Below are positions 17,399 through 25,738 of a stretch of DNA of 64,000 nucleotides, piece after piece. A model generated the notes under the pieces. The model saw nothing but the letters and a program-made list of their open reading frames with translations. It searched no databases and was not told the DNA's origin. The stretch's first letter is position 1. Each line of letters starts with the position of its first letter. The position numbers and the translations under genes are program-made. Origin of the DNA: Halobellus ruber (GTDB taxonomy: Archaea; Halobacteriota; Halobacteria; Halobacteriales; Haloferacaceae); contig NZ_JACKXD010000001.1 of assembly GCF_014212355.1 (NCBI RefSeq), positions 581,143 through 645,142 of the forward strand, written 5' to 3'.

Positions 17399-17819
17399 CT
17401 TCTGTTGCGAACGACAGTGAGCAACGAAGTGGCTACGACGTGATTTGAATGCAGGGAGGTCGCGCGCAGCGAAGCGAGCACGTCCGACCGTGCGTTCAAA
17501 TCGCGGGGGGACTTCTCAGAGGGGGCCTCGTGCGTCTCGTCGAGCAGCTCCGTCAAAAGACAAAAGAACGCTGATATGTCTCAGCCGTCACACGAGAAAC
17601 TGGATCGGGAGCATTGCGGAAGAAGCCAACACCTCTAAAATGCGTGCGGGCGTGGTGTGTAAACAAAGGTTGGTTAGTCTGAGGTAAATCGGCTGTAGCG
17701 TCACGATTTCGGACTTTTTTCCCGTCAGCGTAGGTTTGACGGCTGACGACAATGTCAGAAGCATATATACCCGAATTTTTTACAGTCTGACAATATTGCC
17801 ACTAACTGACTGCTTTGTT
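17399..17819. other. Gene-poor stretch at the left edge of the tRNA-Lys island
   Basis: No convincing gene is seen. The first 100 bases are GC-rich and include a short copy of the tRNA T-arm sequence at 17492-17505. From about 17560 the composition becomes AT-rich. A small frame around 17560-17685 reads like the relic of a longer gene, but I could not identify it. The last 100 bases hold AT-rich runs just beyond the 3' end of the minus-strand island gene. Confidence 0.5.
17492..17505 (+). repeat. Partial duplicate of the tRNA-Lys T arm
   Basis: GCGTTCAAATCGCG here is identical to 17376-17389 inside the tRNA. A 14-base match in a direct repeat about 116 bases downstream could be a remnant of an attachment-site duplication from integration at the tRNA 3' end. 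It is short and could also be a leftover of local rearrangement. Confidence 0.4.
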
Positions 17820-18860
17820 TTATAGTCGAAAAACTGGAAGATAATCCGAAGGAGTGTAATTATGAAATATACCTGAAGAGGATCCGACTTCGTTGAGGAC
17901 TTTCTTCCGATCTCTCTCGAATACATCCGGGAGGATCATATCCCAGATCAGGAGTGAACATAGATTTAGAACAATCGTACCAATTGAGCGGGTGGAACGT
18001 GATGCGTGTATGTTGTCGCCCCTCTGCTTTGCTATCACTCTTGTAAGATGGTTCGTCTCCCCTAACTCCTCGTAGACGCGACTCTCGACCCCTTGAAATG
18101 TTCCCGTGAGCACATCTGTATTGTAGCGATCAAGCTGGTTGATCTGGTCAATTATGCTCCCTACCTCCTCGGAAGATCCAAACTCTCTCCATATCTGTAT
18201 TTTTTTATGAATATTCGGATTTTCGCCTTTATTTAATTGATTTTCGCCATCATACCAAGTTACATCAACATCAGCTGTCAGTTCACCGGTTTCTGAATCA
18301 AGATCTGAGCACCTAGTTGCTATCAACCCCTCCAAAACGGAGAAACCCATCGTAGAAGCTATTCGATCAACAAATAAATAATTTCCAAAAATTAGAGGAT
18401 CGAAGGAAGCTGCTAGCTGGAATAACAGGAGGTCAGATGGAATCTCTTGATCCTCAACTCTCTTATTCATTATTAAATGAAGTATCTTCGCTCTCCTCAT
18501 AGTAGAGACCTTGAGAGCGACCAAATCCAAGAAGTCGCCCATTGAAGAGTTCAGTTTCCTCGGAAGACGTTGTTGCGTAGTTGATGCGAATGCGGCCGTC
18601 CAAGCCCAATACTGTATATGATCCAAAGTTTGTGGATTCTCCGGCGAATTAACAACAAGATCTGTCAAAATCCGAGCAAGCTCTCTAAGCTCTCCAAGAG
18701 ACAATTCATAAATTTCGGCTCTATCATCGAGAATCCCTAATCTATAGCTAAATCTCTGTAACTCGCCCTTGTCTATTTCTCTATTTGAAAGGGATACGGC
18801 TGAGTCTTTTACAAATTCAGTAACGCGTGAATCAAATTTCTCGATCCGATCAGCTTCCAT
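17820..18860 (-). CDS. Uncharacterised island protein with possible C-terminal HEPN motif
   Basis: I do not recognise this 346-residue protein by family. It is soluble, charged and largely helical in appearance, with Lys and Asn content above its neighbours, and the gene is clearly more AT-rich than the rest of the window, which points to transfer. Near the C-terminus (about residues 290-313) is KQRGDNIHASR, which contains R-x4-H followed by a hydrophobic helix. This arrangement resembles ApeA-like HEPN ribonuclease domains. If real, the protein could be an RNase with a defence or toxin role. The ATG at 18860 has a GGAG about 8 bases upstream and AT-rich promoter-like DNA at 18880-18910. The functional reading is a weak inference. 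Confidence 0.55.
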   Translation of the reverse strand: MEADRIEKFDSRVTEFVKDSAVSLSNREIDKGELQRFSYRLGILDDRAEIYELSLGELRELARILTDLVVNSPENPQTLDHIQYWAWTAAFASTTQQRLPRKLNSSMGDFLDLVALKVSTMRRAKILHLIMNKRVEDQEIPSDLLLFQLAASFDPLIFGNYLFVDRIASTMGFSVLEGLIATRCSDLDSETGELTADVDVTWYDGENQLNKGENPNIHKKIQIWREFGSSEEVGSIIDQINQLDRYNTDVLTGTFQGVESRVYEELGETNHLTRVIAKQRGDNIHASRSTRSIGTIVLNLCSLLIWDMILPDVFERDRKKVLNEVGSSSGIFHNYTPSDYLPVFRL

Positions 18861-18986
18861 ATTGATCTCCAGTTGTCAGATTTAAAAAGCTCCGGCGTTA
18901 TATATAATGTTGCATACGGAGGATAGAAACTCTCAATACCAGATTCAGGCTCCGGCTCGGGGCTATCTTCTATAAATACATTCTAT

Positions 18987-19270
18987 CTACAGCCACTTTC
19001 TTTTCTGTCTCTCCCGGCGCTGCGCCGCCGGCGACGCCTCGCCGCGGTAGTGCTCGAGGAACGCCTCTAAGTCGCTCCAACCTCCCCAAAGCAACGCGAC
19101 TTGCTCGTCGACGTCGGCGTTCGCGAGCGCGCCCGCCTAGGTCCGACGCAGGTCGTGAAACGACAGGAACGTCCAGCGCTCGTTGCCGGTCTCCTCGGCG
19201 AGTGGGTGGGCAGCGTTGGTGACCCACCGCTGGAGCGTCCGGGTTGACCGGTCGGCGGAACGAGCAGCGA
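18987..19270 (-). pseudogene. Tyrosine recombinase (integrase) C-terminal remnant with in-frame amber stop
   Basis: Reading the minus strand from 19268 gives the end of a phage-type integrase: RSTRTLQRWVTNAAHPL, then FLSFHDLRRT (the H-x-L-R box), a TAG where related proteins usually have Trp, then VALLWGGWSDLEAFLEHYRG, which carries the catalytic Tyr. The amber codon lies at 19138-19140 and the stop at 18987-18989. The N-terminal two thirds are missing; the fragment ends exactly where the palindromic element at 19271 begins. It is a dead integrase gene, probably from the element that entered at tRNA-Lys. Confidence 0.8.
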
Positions 19271-19430
19271 GACTGTCGGCTATAGCCCCGTGAGGGATTT
19301 CGACACCTCGGGGTGTCGAAAATCTTCACGTATAGTAGCGTTTGCAGGTCTTCGCTCACTCGATCGCACGACGGCGTGCGATCGGACGTGCAACCAGCTG
19401 CAAACGCTACTATAGTTATCGCCAACAGTA
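19271..19430. repeat. MITE-like palindromic element, copy 2 (interrupted)
   Basis: The left part repeats 6478-6540 with few differences: same ACTGTCGGCTATAG end and same central palindrome at 19298-19321, with one mismatched pair. The right end GTTAT..CCAACAGTATGA matches copy 1. The two halves are separated by a second palindromic element at 19333-19412. The element abuts the truncated integrase gene on one side and lies 41 bp before the DUF457 gene on the other, so it probably contributes to that gene's upstream region. Confidence 0.75.
19333..19412. mobile_element. 80-bp palindromic element nested in copy 2, with TA duplication
   Basis: This insertion has perfect terminal inverted repeats, TAGTAGCGTTTGCAG at the left and CTGCAAACGCTACTA at the right. 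Inside is a hairpin of two 10-bp arms, CGATCGCACG and CGTGCGATCG, around ACGG. Comparison with copy 1 shows GTA-GTTAT at the undisturbed site and GTA-[element]-TAGTTAT here, which fits duplication of a TA dinucleotide. TA duplication is typical of IS630/Tc1-mariner transposition. No coding capacity is present, so it would need an external transposase. Confidence 0.65.
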
Positions 19431-19471
19431 TGACTAAACGTATTTACTGACCCGACGCGTCTCCACATAGC

Positions 19472-20050
19472 GTGCTCCCCTTGGGACATCTCGGCGCCGC
19501 GTATCTCCTCTATTTCGGATACGCGGTGGTCCGGTCGCGGCGCCTCCCCGCCCGCTGGGCGCTCCTCCCGGTTGCGGTCGGGAGCCAACTTCCGGACGTG
19601 ATCGACAAGCCGCTGTCGTACTGGCAGGTCCTTCCGTCCGGCCGCTCCGCGGGTCACTCGGCGTTCACGTTCCTCATCGTCTGTCTGGTCGTCTGGCAGG
19701 TCACGGGGCGTCTCCGGGGCCGATGGCCCGCCGATAGCTGGCAGGAACACCTCCGAGCGACTACGCCGGTTGCGTTCCCGATAGCGTACTTCAGTCACCT
19801 GATCGGGGACTCCTATACGTACTTCCTCTCCGGGAACCTCTGGAACGCACGATTTCTGCTCTACCCGTTGTACGTCGTCCCGTATCCCGTCGACACCGAA
19901 GTCGCTCCGTGGACCCGACTCCTCGCGATCTACGGGAACACGGAGACACATCCGCAAGGTGCGCTACTGCTCGTGGCGCTACTCGTCTTCGTCGGGATCC
20001 GGTTCTGGAACCGGTGGAAACAGCTCCGAGCAACTGATCCCGATACCTGA
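19472..20050 (+). CDS. Membrane-bound metal-dependent hydrolase, DUF457 (YdjM-like)
   Basis: This 192-residue protein with about four hydrophobic segments shows the DUF457 pattern: HLGAAYLLYFGY at the N-terminus, GSQLPDVIDKPLSYW, GRSAGHSAFTFLIV and FSHLIGDSYTYF. The conserved His and Asp residues are thought to bind a metal in this family; no substrate is known. Translation begins at a GTG at 19472, just after the palindromic element, which therefore provides most of its upstream DNA. Confidence 0.8.
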   Translation: MLPLGHLGAAYLLYFGYAVVRSRRLPARWALLPVAVGSQLPDVIDKPLSYWQVLPSGRSAGHSAFTFLIVCLVVWQVTGRLRGRWPADSWQEHLRATTPVAFPIAYFSHLIGDSYTYFLSGNLWNARFLLYPLYVVPYPVDTEVAPWTRLLAIYGNTETHPQGALLLVALLVFVGIRFWNRWKQLRATDPDT

Positions 20051-20118
20051 ACCGTAGCCGGCGTCTATCAGTGTGGAACCTGCCGGATCGCCCGGCGTTT
20101 CGCCGGTCTGCTCCGACT

Positions 20119-20604
20119 TCACTCCGATGTCAACTCGGACAACAACGTCTCCAGATCGTAGTTCTCGAGTGCGCGGGTGCTGTGCCGCAGCGTCGACACC
20201 ACGAACGTGGAGTTGGTACCGCGCACCTCGTCGATGGTTTCGAGATCGGTGATCAGCCGCTCGACGGACTCCCGGTCGGGGAGGTGCGCGATCACCACGA
20301 AGTCGGTCTCGCCCATCGTGAAGTACGCCTGGGAGACCCCCTCGACGTCTACGATCTTCTCCTCGAAGTCGTGGTGGGAGCCGTGGTAGTCCGTCGAGAG
20401 TTGCACCAGCACCGTCACGCCGAGACCGACCGCCTCCAGGTCGATGTCGTAGAGGTCGTTCTCTAAGATCCCCGCCTCCCGGAGGTTGTTCAGCCGGTAG
20501 TGGATCGTCGACACCGGGATGTCCGTCTCCTCGTGGAGGCGCTCGGGGCTCCCGGTGCCGAGATCGGAGATAGCCTTCAGCAGTCGGACGTCGCGTTCGT
20601 CCAT
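20119..20604 (-). CDS. Lrp/AsnC family transcriptional regulator
   Basis: This 161-residue regulator has an N-terminal winged helix-turn-helix (ERLHEETDIPVSTIHYRLNNLREAGIL) and a C-terminal RAM ligand-binding domain (TDFVVIAHLPDRESVERLITDLETIDEV). Such proteins sense amino acids and bind as octamers. The start at 20604 (MDERDVRLLKAI) is the usual N-terminus for this family; the frame continues upstream but only as an antisense shadow of the methyltransferase. The gene is divergent from that methyltransferase with about 96 bp between starts, so it may control it and itself. Confidence 0.9.
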   Translation of the reverse strand: MDERDVRLLKAISDLGTGSPERLHEETDIPVSTIHYRLNNLREAGILENDLYDIDLEAVGLGVTVLVQLSTDYHGSHHDFEEKIVDVEGVSQAYFTMGETDFVVIAHLPDRESVERLITDLETIDEVRGTNSTFVVSTLRHSTRALENYDLETLLSELTSE

Positions 20605-20700
20605 CGTTCGGTGGATACTGTTCCGACCCCGGATGATGTAAATTACGACGTCCGGGCCGCCGACGGGGCTAACACCCTCGCGTCCCTCCACGTACGTACG

Positions 20701-21303
20701 ATGGACCGAACCGAGATCCGGCGGGCGTGGGACGCGGTCGCCGAAACGTACGCACGCAGTCGGGATCCCACCGGCTCCGACGCCGACCTGCTCCGGACGC
20801 TGCGCGGGGACCTCCCTCCCGACGCGACCGTCCTGGACGTGGGCTGTGGCGACGGCGCGCGGACGCTCGCGAACCTCCCCGCCGGCAGCATCGGCCTCGA
20901 CGTCTCCCGACGAGGGCTGGAACTCGCCGCCGGGAACGTTCCCGACGCTCACCTCCTACAGGCCGAGATGCACGACGTCCCGCTCCGGGCCGACAGCGTC
21001 GACGCGGTCACGGCGTACCACGCGGTGTTTCACGTCCCGCGGGGCGAGCATCCGGCGGTCTACCGGGAGTTCACGCGGGTGTTGCGGCCGGGCGGGCGGC
21101 TCCTGCTGACGCTCCCGGGCGGGCGGTTCGAGACGGTGCGGGAGGGGTGGATGGGCGGCCGGATGTTCTTCTCGGCGCCCGGCCGGGAAACGACGCTCTC
21201 ACAGCTGCGGGACGCCGGCTTCACCGATCTCCGGACGGAGACCGTGAACGATCCGCTGGGAAGCAGCGCCGAGTTCGTGTTCGCGACGGCGTCCGGCGGG
21301 TAG
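20701..21303 (+). CDS. Class I SAM-dependent methyltransferase
   Basis: This 200-residue Rossmann-fold methyltransferase has motif I VLDVGCGDGARTL at about residues 44-56, SIGLDVSRRGLELA for the adenosyl acidic residue, and the loop FTRVLRPGGRLLLTLPGG. The form resembles small-molecule methyltransferases of the UbiE/Coq5 group, or tRNA (uracil-5) carboxymethyl-type Trm9 relatives. The substrate cannot be told. It is divergent from the Lrp gene. Confidence 0.85.
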   Translation: MDRTEIRRAWDAVAETYARSRDPTGSDADLLRTLRGDLPPDATVLDVGCGDGARTLANLPAGSIGLDVSRRGLELAAGNVPDAHLLQAEMHDVPLRADSVDAVTAYHAVFHVPRGEHPAVYREFTRVLRPGGRLLLTLPGGRFETVREGWMGGRMFFSAPGRETTLSQLRDAGFTDLRTETVNDPLGSSAEFVFATASGG

Positions 21304-21370
21304 AGATGTCGGCCGCCGGCGGCATCGCCGTCGGTGCCGCCATCCGCCCGCAGCACCGCTAACGATCCCG

Positions 21371-22828
21371 CTACCCACCGTTCCCGGCATCGCTGTCGAC
21401 GCCCATCGCTTGGAACAGTTTCCTCCGGACGGCCTCCTCGGTCAACTGCAGCAGCGTGTCGCGGTTGTCGTCGCTGGTCTCGATTCCGGTGAAGATCCCC
21501 AGCGGGATCTCCACGTCGCCCTGAGTGGAGTGCCCGCCGGTCTCGCCGATCTCCGAGAAGGCGTCCTCGAGGGTGTTCCCGATGTTCATCCGGATGTCCT
21601 TCGAGCGCGCCGACAGGAAGATCCGATCGTCGCAGATGCCGAACACCGCGGTCGTGGTGATGCCCTCGAGCTTCAGGAGGTGTTGGGCGGCCTGGCCGAG
21701 GGCGTCGCGGTCGCGGATGAACCCCGCGTTCGAGACGAGGTGGCTGCCCTGCACCTCGCGGTTCTGAATGGCCTCCGCCAGCACGTCCAGCGTCTCCGGC
21801 GACATCGACGGCGACTCCACCTGTTCGAGGGTATCGTGGTTGACGAACGGGTGGAGGTACGCCGCCGCGGTGAGGTCGGCGGGCGTCGTCTCGCGTTTGA
21901 AATCCAGCGTTTCCGAGCGGATCCCGTACAGCAGCGCGGTCGCCACCGCCTCGGTGGGAGAAAGCCCGAACTCCTGAAGATATTTCGTGAGGATCGTCGA
22001 CGTCGAGGAGACGTTGGTCCGGATGTCGGCGAACGCCGCCCCGACCTCGGTTTCCGGCTCGTACCGGTCGATGAAGATGTCCACGTCGACGTCGGGGTCG
22101 AACTCCGCGTCGCTGGACTTCCCGTGGTCGACCATCGCGACCGCGCCGTACTCCGAGAGGGGTTTGCCGTCGCCGATGGGGACCAGTTCGATCCCCAGGA
22201 GGTTGACGAACGCCCGGTTCTCCTGGTGGCCGATCTCGCCCTCGTAGTTGATGACGGCGTCGATGCCGTGCTCCCGGGCGATGGCCTGCAGCGCGACCGC
22301 CGACGCGATCGAGTCGGGGTCGGGGTTGTCGTGGGTGAGCACCGCCAGGCCGTCGGTGGCGCCTTCCAGTATCTCCGCGAGCTGCTTTGCCTTGTACTCG
22401 AGCTCCCCGGATTCCAGCGACCGCAGCGCGGAGTCGGCGATGACCTCCGAGGGGTTGACGACGACGTCGGCGCCCAACTCGGCGAGTTCGTCCTCGGTGA
22501 CCGGGTCGGAGGCGCGGGCGACGATGAACTGATCGCCCCCGCGCTCTCTGATCGCCGAGACGGCCGCCTTGTTCGCCTCGACGTCGGACGCCAGGATGAG
22601 GAGCACGTCCCTGTCCCCGACGGCCTCGACGACGTCGGGGTCGGTGATGTCGGTCCGCTTGGCGTTGAGGTCCTGATCGCGGAGGGATTCGACGCGGCTC
22701 TCGTCCTTGTCGAAGATGAGGACGTCCTTCCCGTCGGCGACGAGGTCCTCGGCCACCGCGTAGCCGACGCTCCCGCAGCCCAGGATGGCGTAGGTCGACA
22801 TCGACGAAGTCGTGGCCCCGGCGCTCAT
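21371..22828 (-). CDS. DHH-family phosphoesterase with N-terminal TrkA-type NAD-binding domain
   Basis: This 485-residue protein has an N-terminal Rossmann domain (YAILGCGSVGYAVAEDLV, GxGxxG) that runs to about residue 140. A DHH phosphoesterase core follows (THDNPDPDSIASAVAL and AVAMVDHGKSS), then a DHHA1-type end with GGHSTQGDVEIPLGIF. DHH proteins cleave small phosphodiesters such as cyclic dinucleotides or nanoRNA; the added nucleotide-binding domain suggests ligand control. ATG codons at 22828 and 22801 are both possible; the second gives MSTYAILGCG. It faces its paralogue at 23038 across a divergent promoter region of about 210 bp. Confidence 0.85.
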   Translation of the reverse strand: MSAGATTSSMSTYAILGCGSVGYAVAEDLVADGKDVLIFDKDESRVESLRDQDLNAKRTDITDPDVVEAVGDRDVLLILASDVEANKAAVSAIRERGGDQFIVARASDPVTEDELAELGADVVVNPSEVIADSALRSLESGELEYKAKQLAEILEGATDGLAVLTHDNPDPDSIASAVALQAIAREHGIDAVINYEGEIGHQENRAFVNLLGIELVPIGDGKPLSEYGAVAMVDHGKSSDAEFDPDVDVDIFIDRYEPETEVGAAFADIRTNVSSTSTILTKYLQEFGLSPTEAVATALLYGIRSETLDFKRETTPADLTAAAYLHPFVNHDTLEQVESPSMSPETLDVLAEAIQNREVQGSHLVSNAGFIRDRDALGQAAQHLLKLEGITTTAVFGICDDRIFLSARSKDIRMNIGNTLEDAFSEIGETGGHSTQGDVEIPLGIFTGIETSDDNRDTLLQLTEEAVRRKLFQAMGVDSDAGNGG

Positions 22829-23037
22829 ACTGGCGCCATCTCGTGCCGGGCGACACTTAACACCACTCGTTCGGCGCTGTCGGCCCGGGTCGGCGCCGGC
22901 TCGATCCCCGTGTGTCGACTCCGTCCGTGCGTCCTGATCCGAACCACCGGGCGCTGGCCGGGCTGTCGCCGTCCTACCCACCCGACCGACGGGTCCGTGA
23001 CGGCAGGGTTTTTGCGGGCGCGTCCGGATGACGGGGT

Positions 23038-24519
23038 ATGCAACGCCGGCTGGTTCTCGGGCTCTGTGGATCCCTCGGCGGCGTGATCGACCGCCTCGCG
23101 GTCCGCACCGGCAATCTGACGGTCGTTTCCCCGGAGCAGCCCCCGATCGACACCGGTCGACCGAACGTGACACACAGGCGGGGCCACCCGGACGACGCCT
23201 CTGAGTACCCCGACCGTGCGGACCTCGTCTTCGTCGCGGGCGAGGACGCGGAAACGAACGCCGCGGCCGCCAGGGCTGCACGCGAGGCGTACCCCGACGC
23301 CCACCTGGTCGTGTACGCCGGCCTCGCTGCCGACGCGGCGACGGAAGCGCGGATCGCGGCGGTCGCCGACCGCGTGATCGACGCCGACCGGATCCTCACG
23401 AACCGGGTAGCGGAACTCACGACCGGCACCGGCGCCGAGCGCCTCACGCGGCTCTATGCGACGCTCCGGCGGATCGACGGTCGGCTCGCGGTCGTGATGC
23501 ACGAAAACCCCGATCCCGACGCGATCGCCAGCGCCCTCGGGCTGGTCCGGGTCGCGGACTGCGTCGGCCTCGACGCCGACGCGTGTTACTTCGGCGAGAT
23601 CTCCCACCAGGAGAACCGCGCGATGGTGAACCTCCTGGATCTCGATCTCGTGGTACTCGGTGCCGACGACCCGCTCCGGGGGTACGACGGCGTCGCGTTA
23701 GTCGACCACTCCCGGCCGGGCGTCAACGACCGGCTCCCGGAGGATACCACAGTCGACATCGTGGTCGACCACCACCCGCCGCGGGCCCCCGTCGAGGCGC
23801 GCTTCGTCGACCTCCGTCACGACATCGGCGCGACGAGCACGCTGGTGGCGGACTACCTCTCCCGGGCGGATGTCGCCCCCGGGGAGTCGCTCGCGACCGC
23901 CCTGTTGTTCGGGATCCGGATCGATACTGACGACTTCGCGCGTGAGGTCTCGACGGCCGACTTCGAGGCCGCCGCCTGGCTGGTGTCCCGCGCCGACCTC
24001 TCCGTTCTGAAGCGCGTCGAATCGCCGAGCATGACCCCCGAAGTCGTTGAAACGCTGTCGCGGGCGATCCGCAACCGCGACGTCCGCGGCGACGCCCTGG
24101 CGTCGAACGTCGGTGCGGTCCGCGACCGCGACGCCCTCGCGCAGGCCGCCGACCGGCTGGTGACCATGAACGGGATCCGGATCGCGGTCGTCTACGGGTT
24201 CAAAGACGGGATGATCTACGTCTCCGGCCGCGCCCGTGGTACGGACGTCGACCTCGGGGAGACCCTCCGGGACGCGCTCGATTCGATCGGTAGCGCCGGC
24301 GGACACGCGGATATGGCGGGCGCACAGGTCCCGCTCGGGATCCTCGACGACGCCGACGAGGACTCCGAGGACGAGTTGACCGAGGTGGTCACCGACGTCG
24401 TCGCCGGCCGGCTCTTCGAGACGCTCGAGGACGCGACGACGCTGCTGGGTCCCGACCGCGACACCGACTGGGCCTTCGAGTTCCCCTTCGAGGGGTTCGA
24501 GGGGGGCCGGGAGCGGTGA
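23038..24519 (+). CDS. DHH-family phosphoesterase, paralogue of the divergent neighbour
   Basis: This 493-residue protein is built like the gene on the opposite strand. It has MHENPDPDAIASALGLVRV and GVALVDHSRPGVND for the DHH motifs, HHPPRAPVEARF, GATSTLVADYLSRADV, and a C-terminal GGHADMAGAQVPLGIL. The N-terminal domain is the same size but its nucleotide-binding loop has become LGLCGSLGGVIDRLAV, which no longer fits a clean GxGxxG. It is probably an ancient duplicate with changed or lost cofactor binding. The substrate is unknown. Confidence 0.82.
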   Translation: MQRRLVLGLCGSLGGVIDRLAVRTGNLTVVSPEQPPIDTGRPNVTHRRGHPDDASEYPDRADLVFVAGEDAETNAAAARAAREAYPDAHLVVYAGLAADAATEARIAAVADRVIDADRILTNRVAELTTGTGAERLTRLYATLRRIDGRLAVVMHENPDPDAIASALGLVRVADCVGLDADACYFGEISHQENRAMVNLLDLDLVVLGADDPLRGYDGVALVDHSRPGVNDRLPEDTTVDIVVDHHPPRAPVEARFVDLRHDIGATSTLVADYLSRADVAPGESLATALLFGIRIDTDDFAREVSTADFEAAAWLVSRADLSVLKRVESPSMTPEVVETLSRAIRNRDVRGDALASNVGAVRDRDALAQAADRLVTMNGIRIAVVYGFKDGMIYVSGRARGTDVDLGETLRDALDSIGSAGGHADMAGAQVPLGILDDADEDSEDELTEVVTDVVAGRLFETLEDATTLLGPDRDTDWAFEFPFEGFEGGRER

Positions 24520-24565
24520 CTCCGCGAGGAGCACGCTTTTGCGCCGTGGTCGCGTACCGCCTCCA

Positions 24566-25351
24566 ATGACCGAGAGGCCGAAGGTCTCGGAGTATATGAC
24601 CCGCGAGGTTCAGACCGTCTCGCCGACGGACACCGTCGCCGACGTTGCGCGTCGGATCAAGGAGAACGAGGGCCACAACGGGTTCCCCGTCTCGGAGGGC
24701 CGGAAGGTCCAGGGGTTCGTGACCGCAAGCGACCTGCTGCTCGTCGGCGACGACGACCCCATCTTCACGATAATGGCCGAGGACATCGTCGTCGGTCACC
24801 CCGCGATGGACGTGATCGACGCCGCCCGCGTGATCCTGCGGTCGGGGATCCAGAAGCTGCCCGTCGTCGACGACGCCGACAACCTGGTCGGTATCATCTC
24901 CAACACCGACGTGGTCCGCTCGCAGATCGAGCGTGCGACCCCCGAGAAGGTGGGGAAGCTGATGCGGACCCTCGAACAGATCCACGACACGTCGCTCCAT
25001 CAGGAACATCGCCGCGTCGCCCTGGCGGATCTGACCCCCACGCAGGGGCGGGTGTACGCCGACGAACTCGAAGGCAGACAGTACGAACTCGAACGCGGGC
25101 TGGCCGAGCCGCTCGTCGTCATCGACAACGCGGGCGAACTGGTCCTGGCCGACGGCCACCACCGCGTGATGGCGGCCACGCAGCTCGGCATCGACGAGAT
25201 GGACGCCTCCACCATCGTCGTCGACGAGCGGGTCGACCTCGGGATGCAACGGACCGCCGAAAAGGAGGGCCTGGAATCGATCGACGACATCGAGATCGTC
25301 GACTACGGCCGACACCCGCTGATCGAGACGACAGAGCGGCTCCAGGAGTGA
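24566..25351 (+). CDS. CBS-domain pair fused to ParB-like domain
   Basis: This 261-residue protein begins with two CBS domains (EYMTREVQTVSPTDTVADVA and IMAEDIVVGHPAMDVIDAARV..LPVVDD). It ends in a ParB/sulfiredoxin-like domain with VLADGHHRVMAATQLGI, the DGxHR motif. CBS pairs bind adenosine nucleotides. Archaeal relatives of this ParB-like domain include the free serine kinase SerK, so a small-molecule kinase is possible, and a role in DNA partition is less likely. It follows the DHH gene by 46 bp in the same direction. Confidence 0.78.
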   Translation: MTERPKVSEYMTREVQTVSPTDTVADVARRIKENEGHNGFPVSEGRKVQGFVTASDLLLVGDDDPIFTIMAEDIVVGHPAMDVIDAARVILRSGIQKLPVVDDADNLVGIISNTDVVRSQIERATPEKVGKLMRTLEQIHDTSLHQEHRRVALADLTPTQGRVYADELEGRQYELERGLAEPLVVIDNAGELVLADGHHRVMAATQLGIDEMDASTIVVDERVDLGMQRTAEKEGLESIDDIEIVDYGRHPLIETTERLQE

Positions 25352-25405
25352 GTCGTCCCGCGGTCCCCGGGTAGCGTATGGCGGCCGCTCCACTCCTTTA
25401 CCGCC

Positions 25406-25645
25406 CTATCCATCGTTCGAGCCCTCCCCCGGCTCCGTCTTCCACGCCTCGAGCAACGCCACCGCCTCGGACTCGTCGGCGACGCGCTCGAAGCGGTACG
25501 CCCTCCCCTCCGGCGCCTGGTGGAGCCGATCCAGCCTGACGACCCACTCGCCGTCCGGGCGGCGCCGCCGCCGCACCGTCGCATACCCGTCGGCTCGGGT
25601 CCACTCGACGAGCGTCTCACTCTCGCGGCTCCGCGTCCACTCCAT
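25406..25645 (-). CDS. Small conserved-looking haloarchaeal protein, function unknown
   Basis: This 79-residue charged protein starts MEWTRSRESETLVEW, contains a run of five arginines near residue 26, then a beta-rich centre (GEWVVRLDRL) and a helix (ESEAVALLEAWK). The amino-acid composition is acidic overall, as in neighbouring true genes. No family role is known to me. It converges on the CBS-ParB gene. Confidence 0.65.
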   Translation of the reverse strand: MEWTRSRESETLVEWTRADGYATVRRRRRPDGEWVVRLDRLHQAPEGRAYRFERVADESEAVALLEAWKTEPGEGSNDG

Positions 25646-25738
25646 ACGCGGGGCTACGGCCCCGGGGTTTGTATATCGTGCTCCGGACCGATCGTTCCCC
25701 GAACGGATCCGGGGTGACCCTCGAACCGTCAGTGCGTC

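Noticed and set aside
17445-17687. 80-codon frame in the island left edge.
   Set aside because: Basic Arg-rich start with no ribosome binding site and a composition change halfway; at most a relic of an unidentified gene in its second half.
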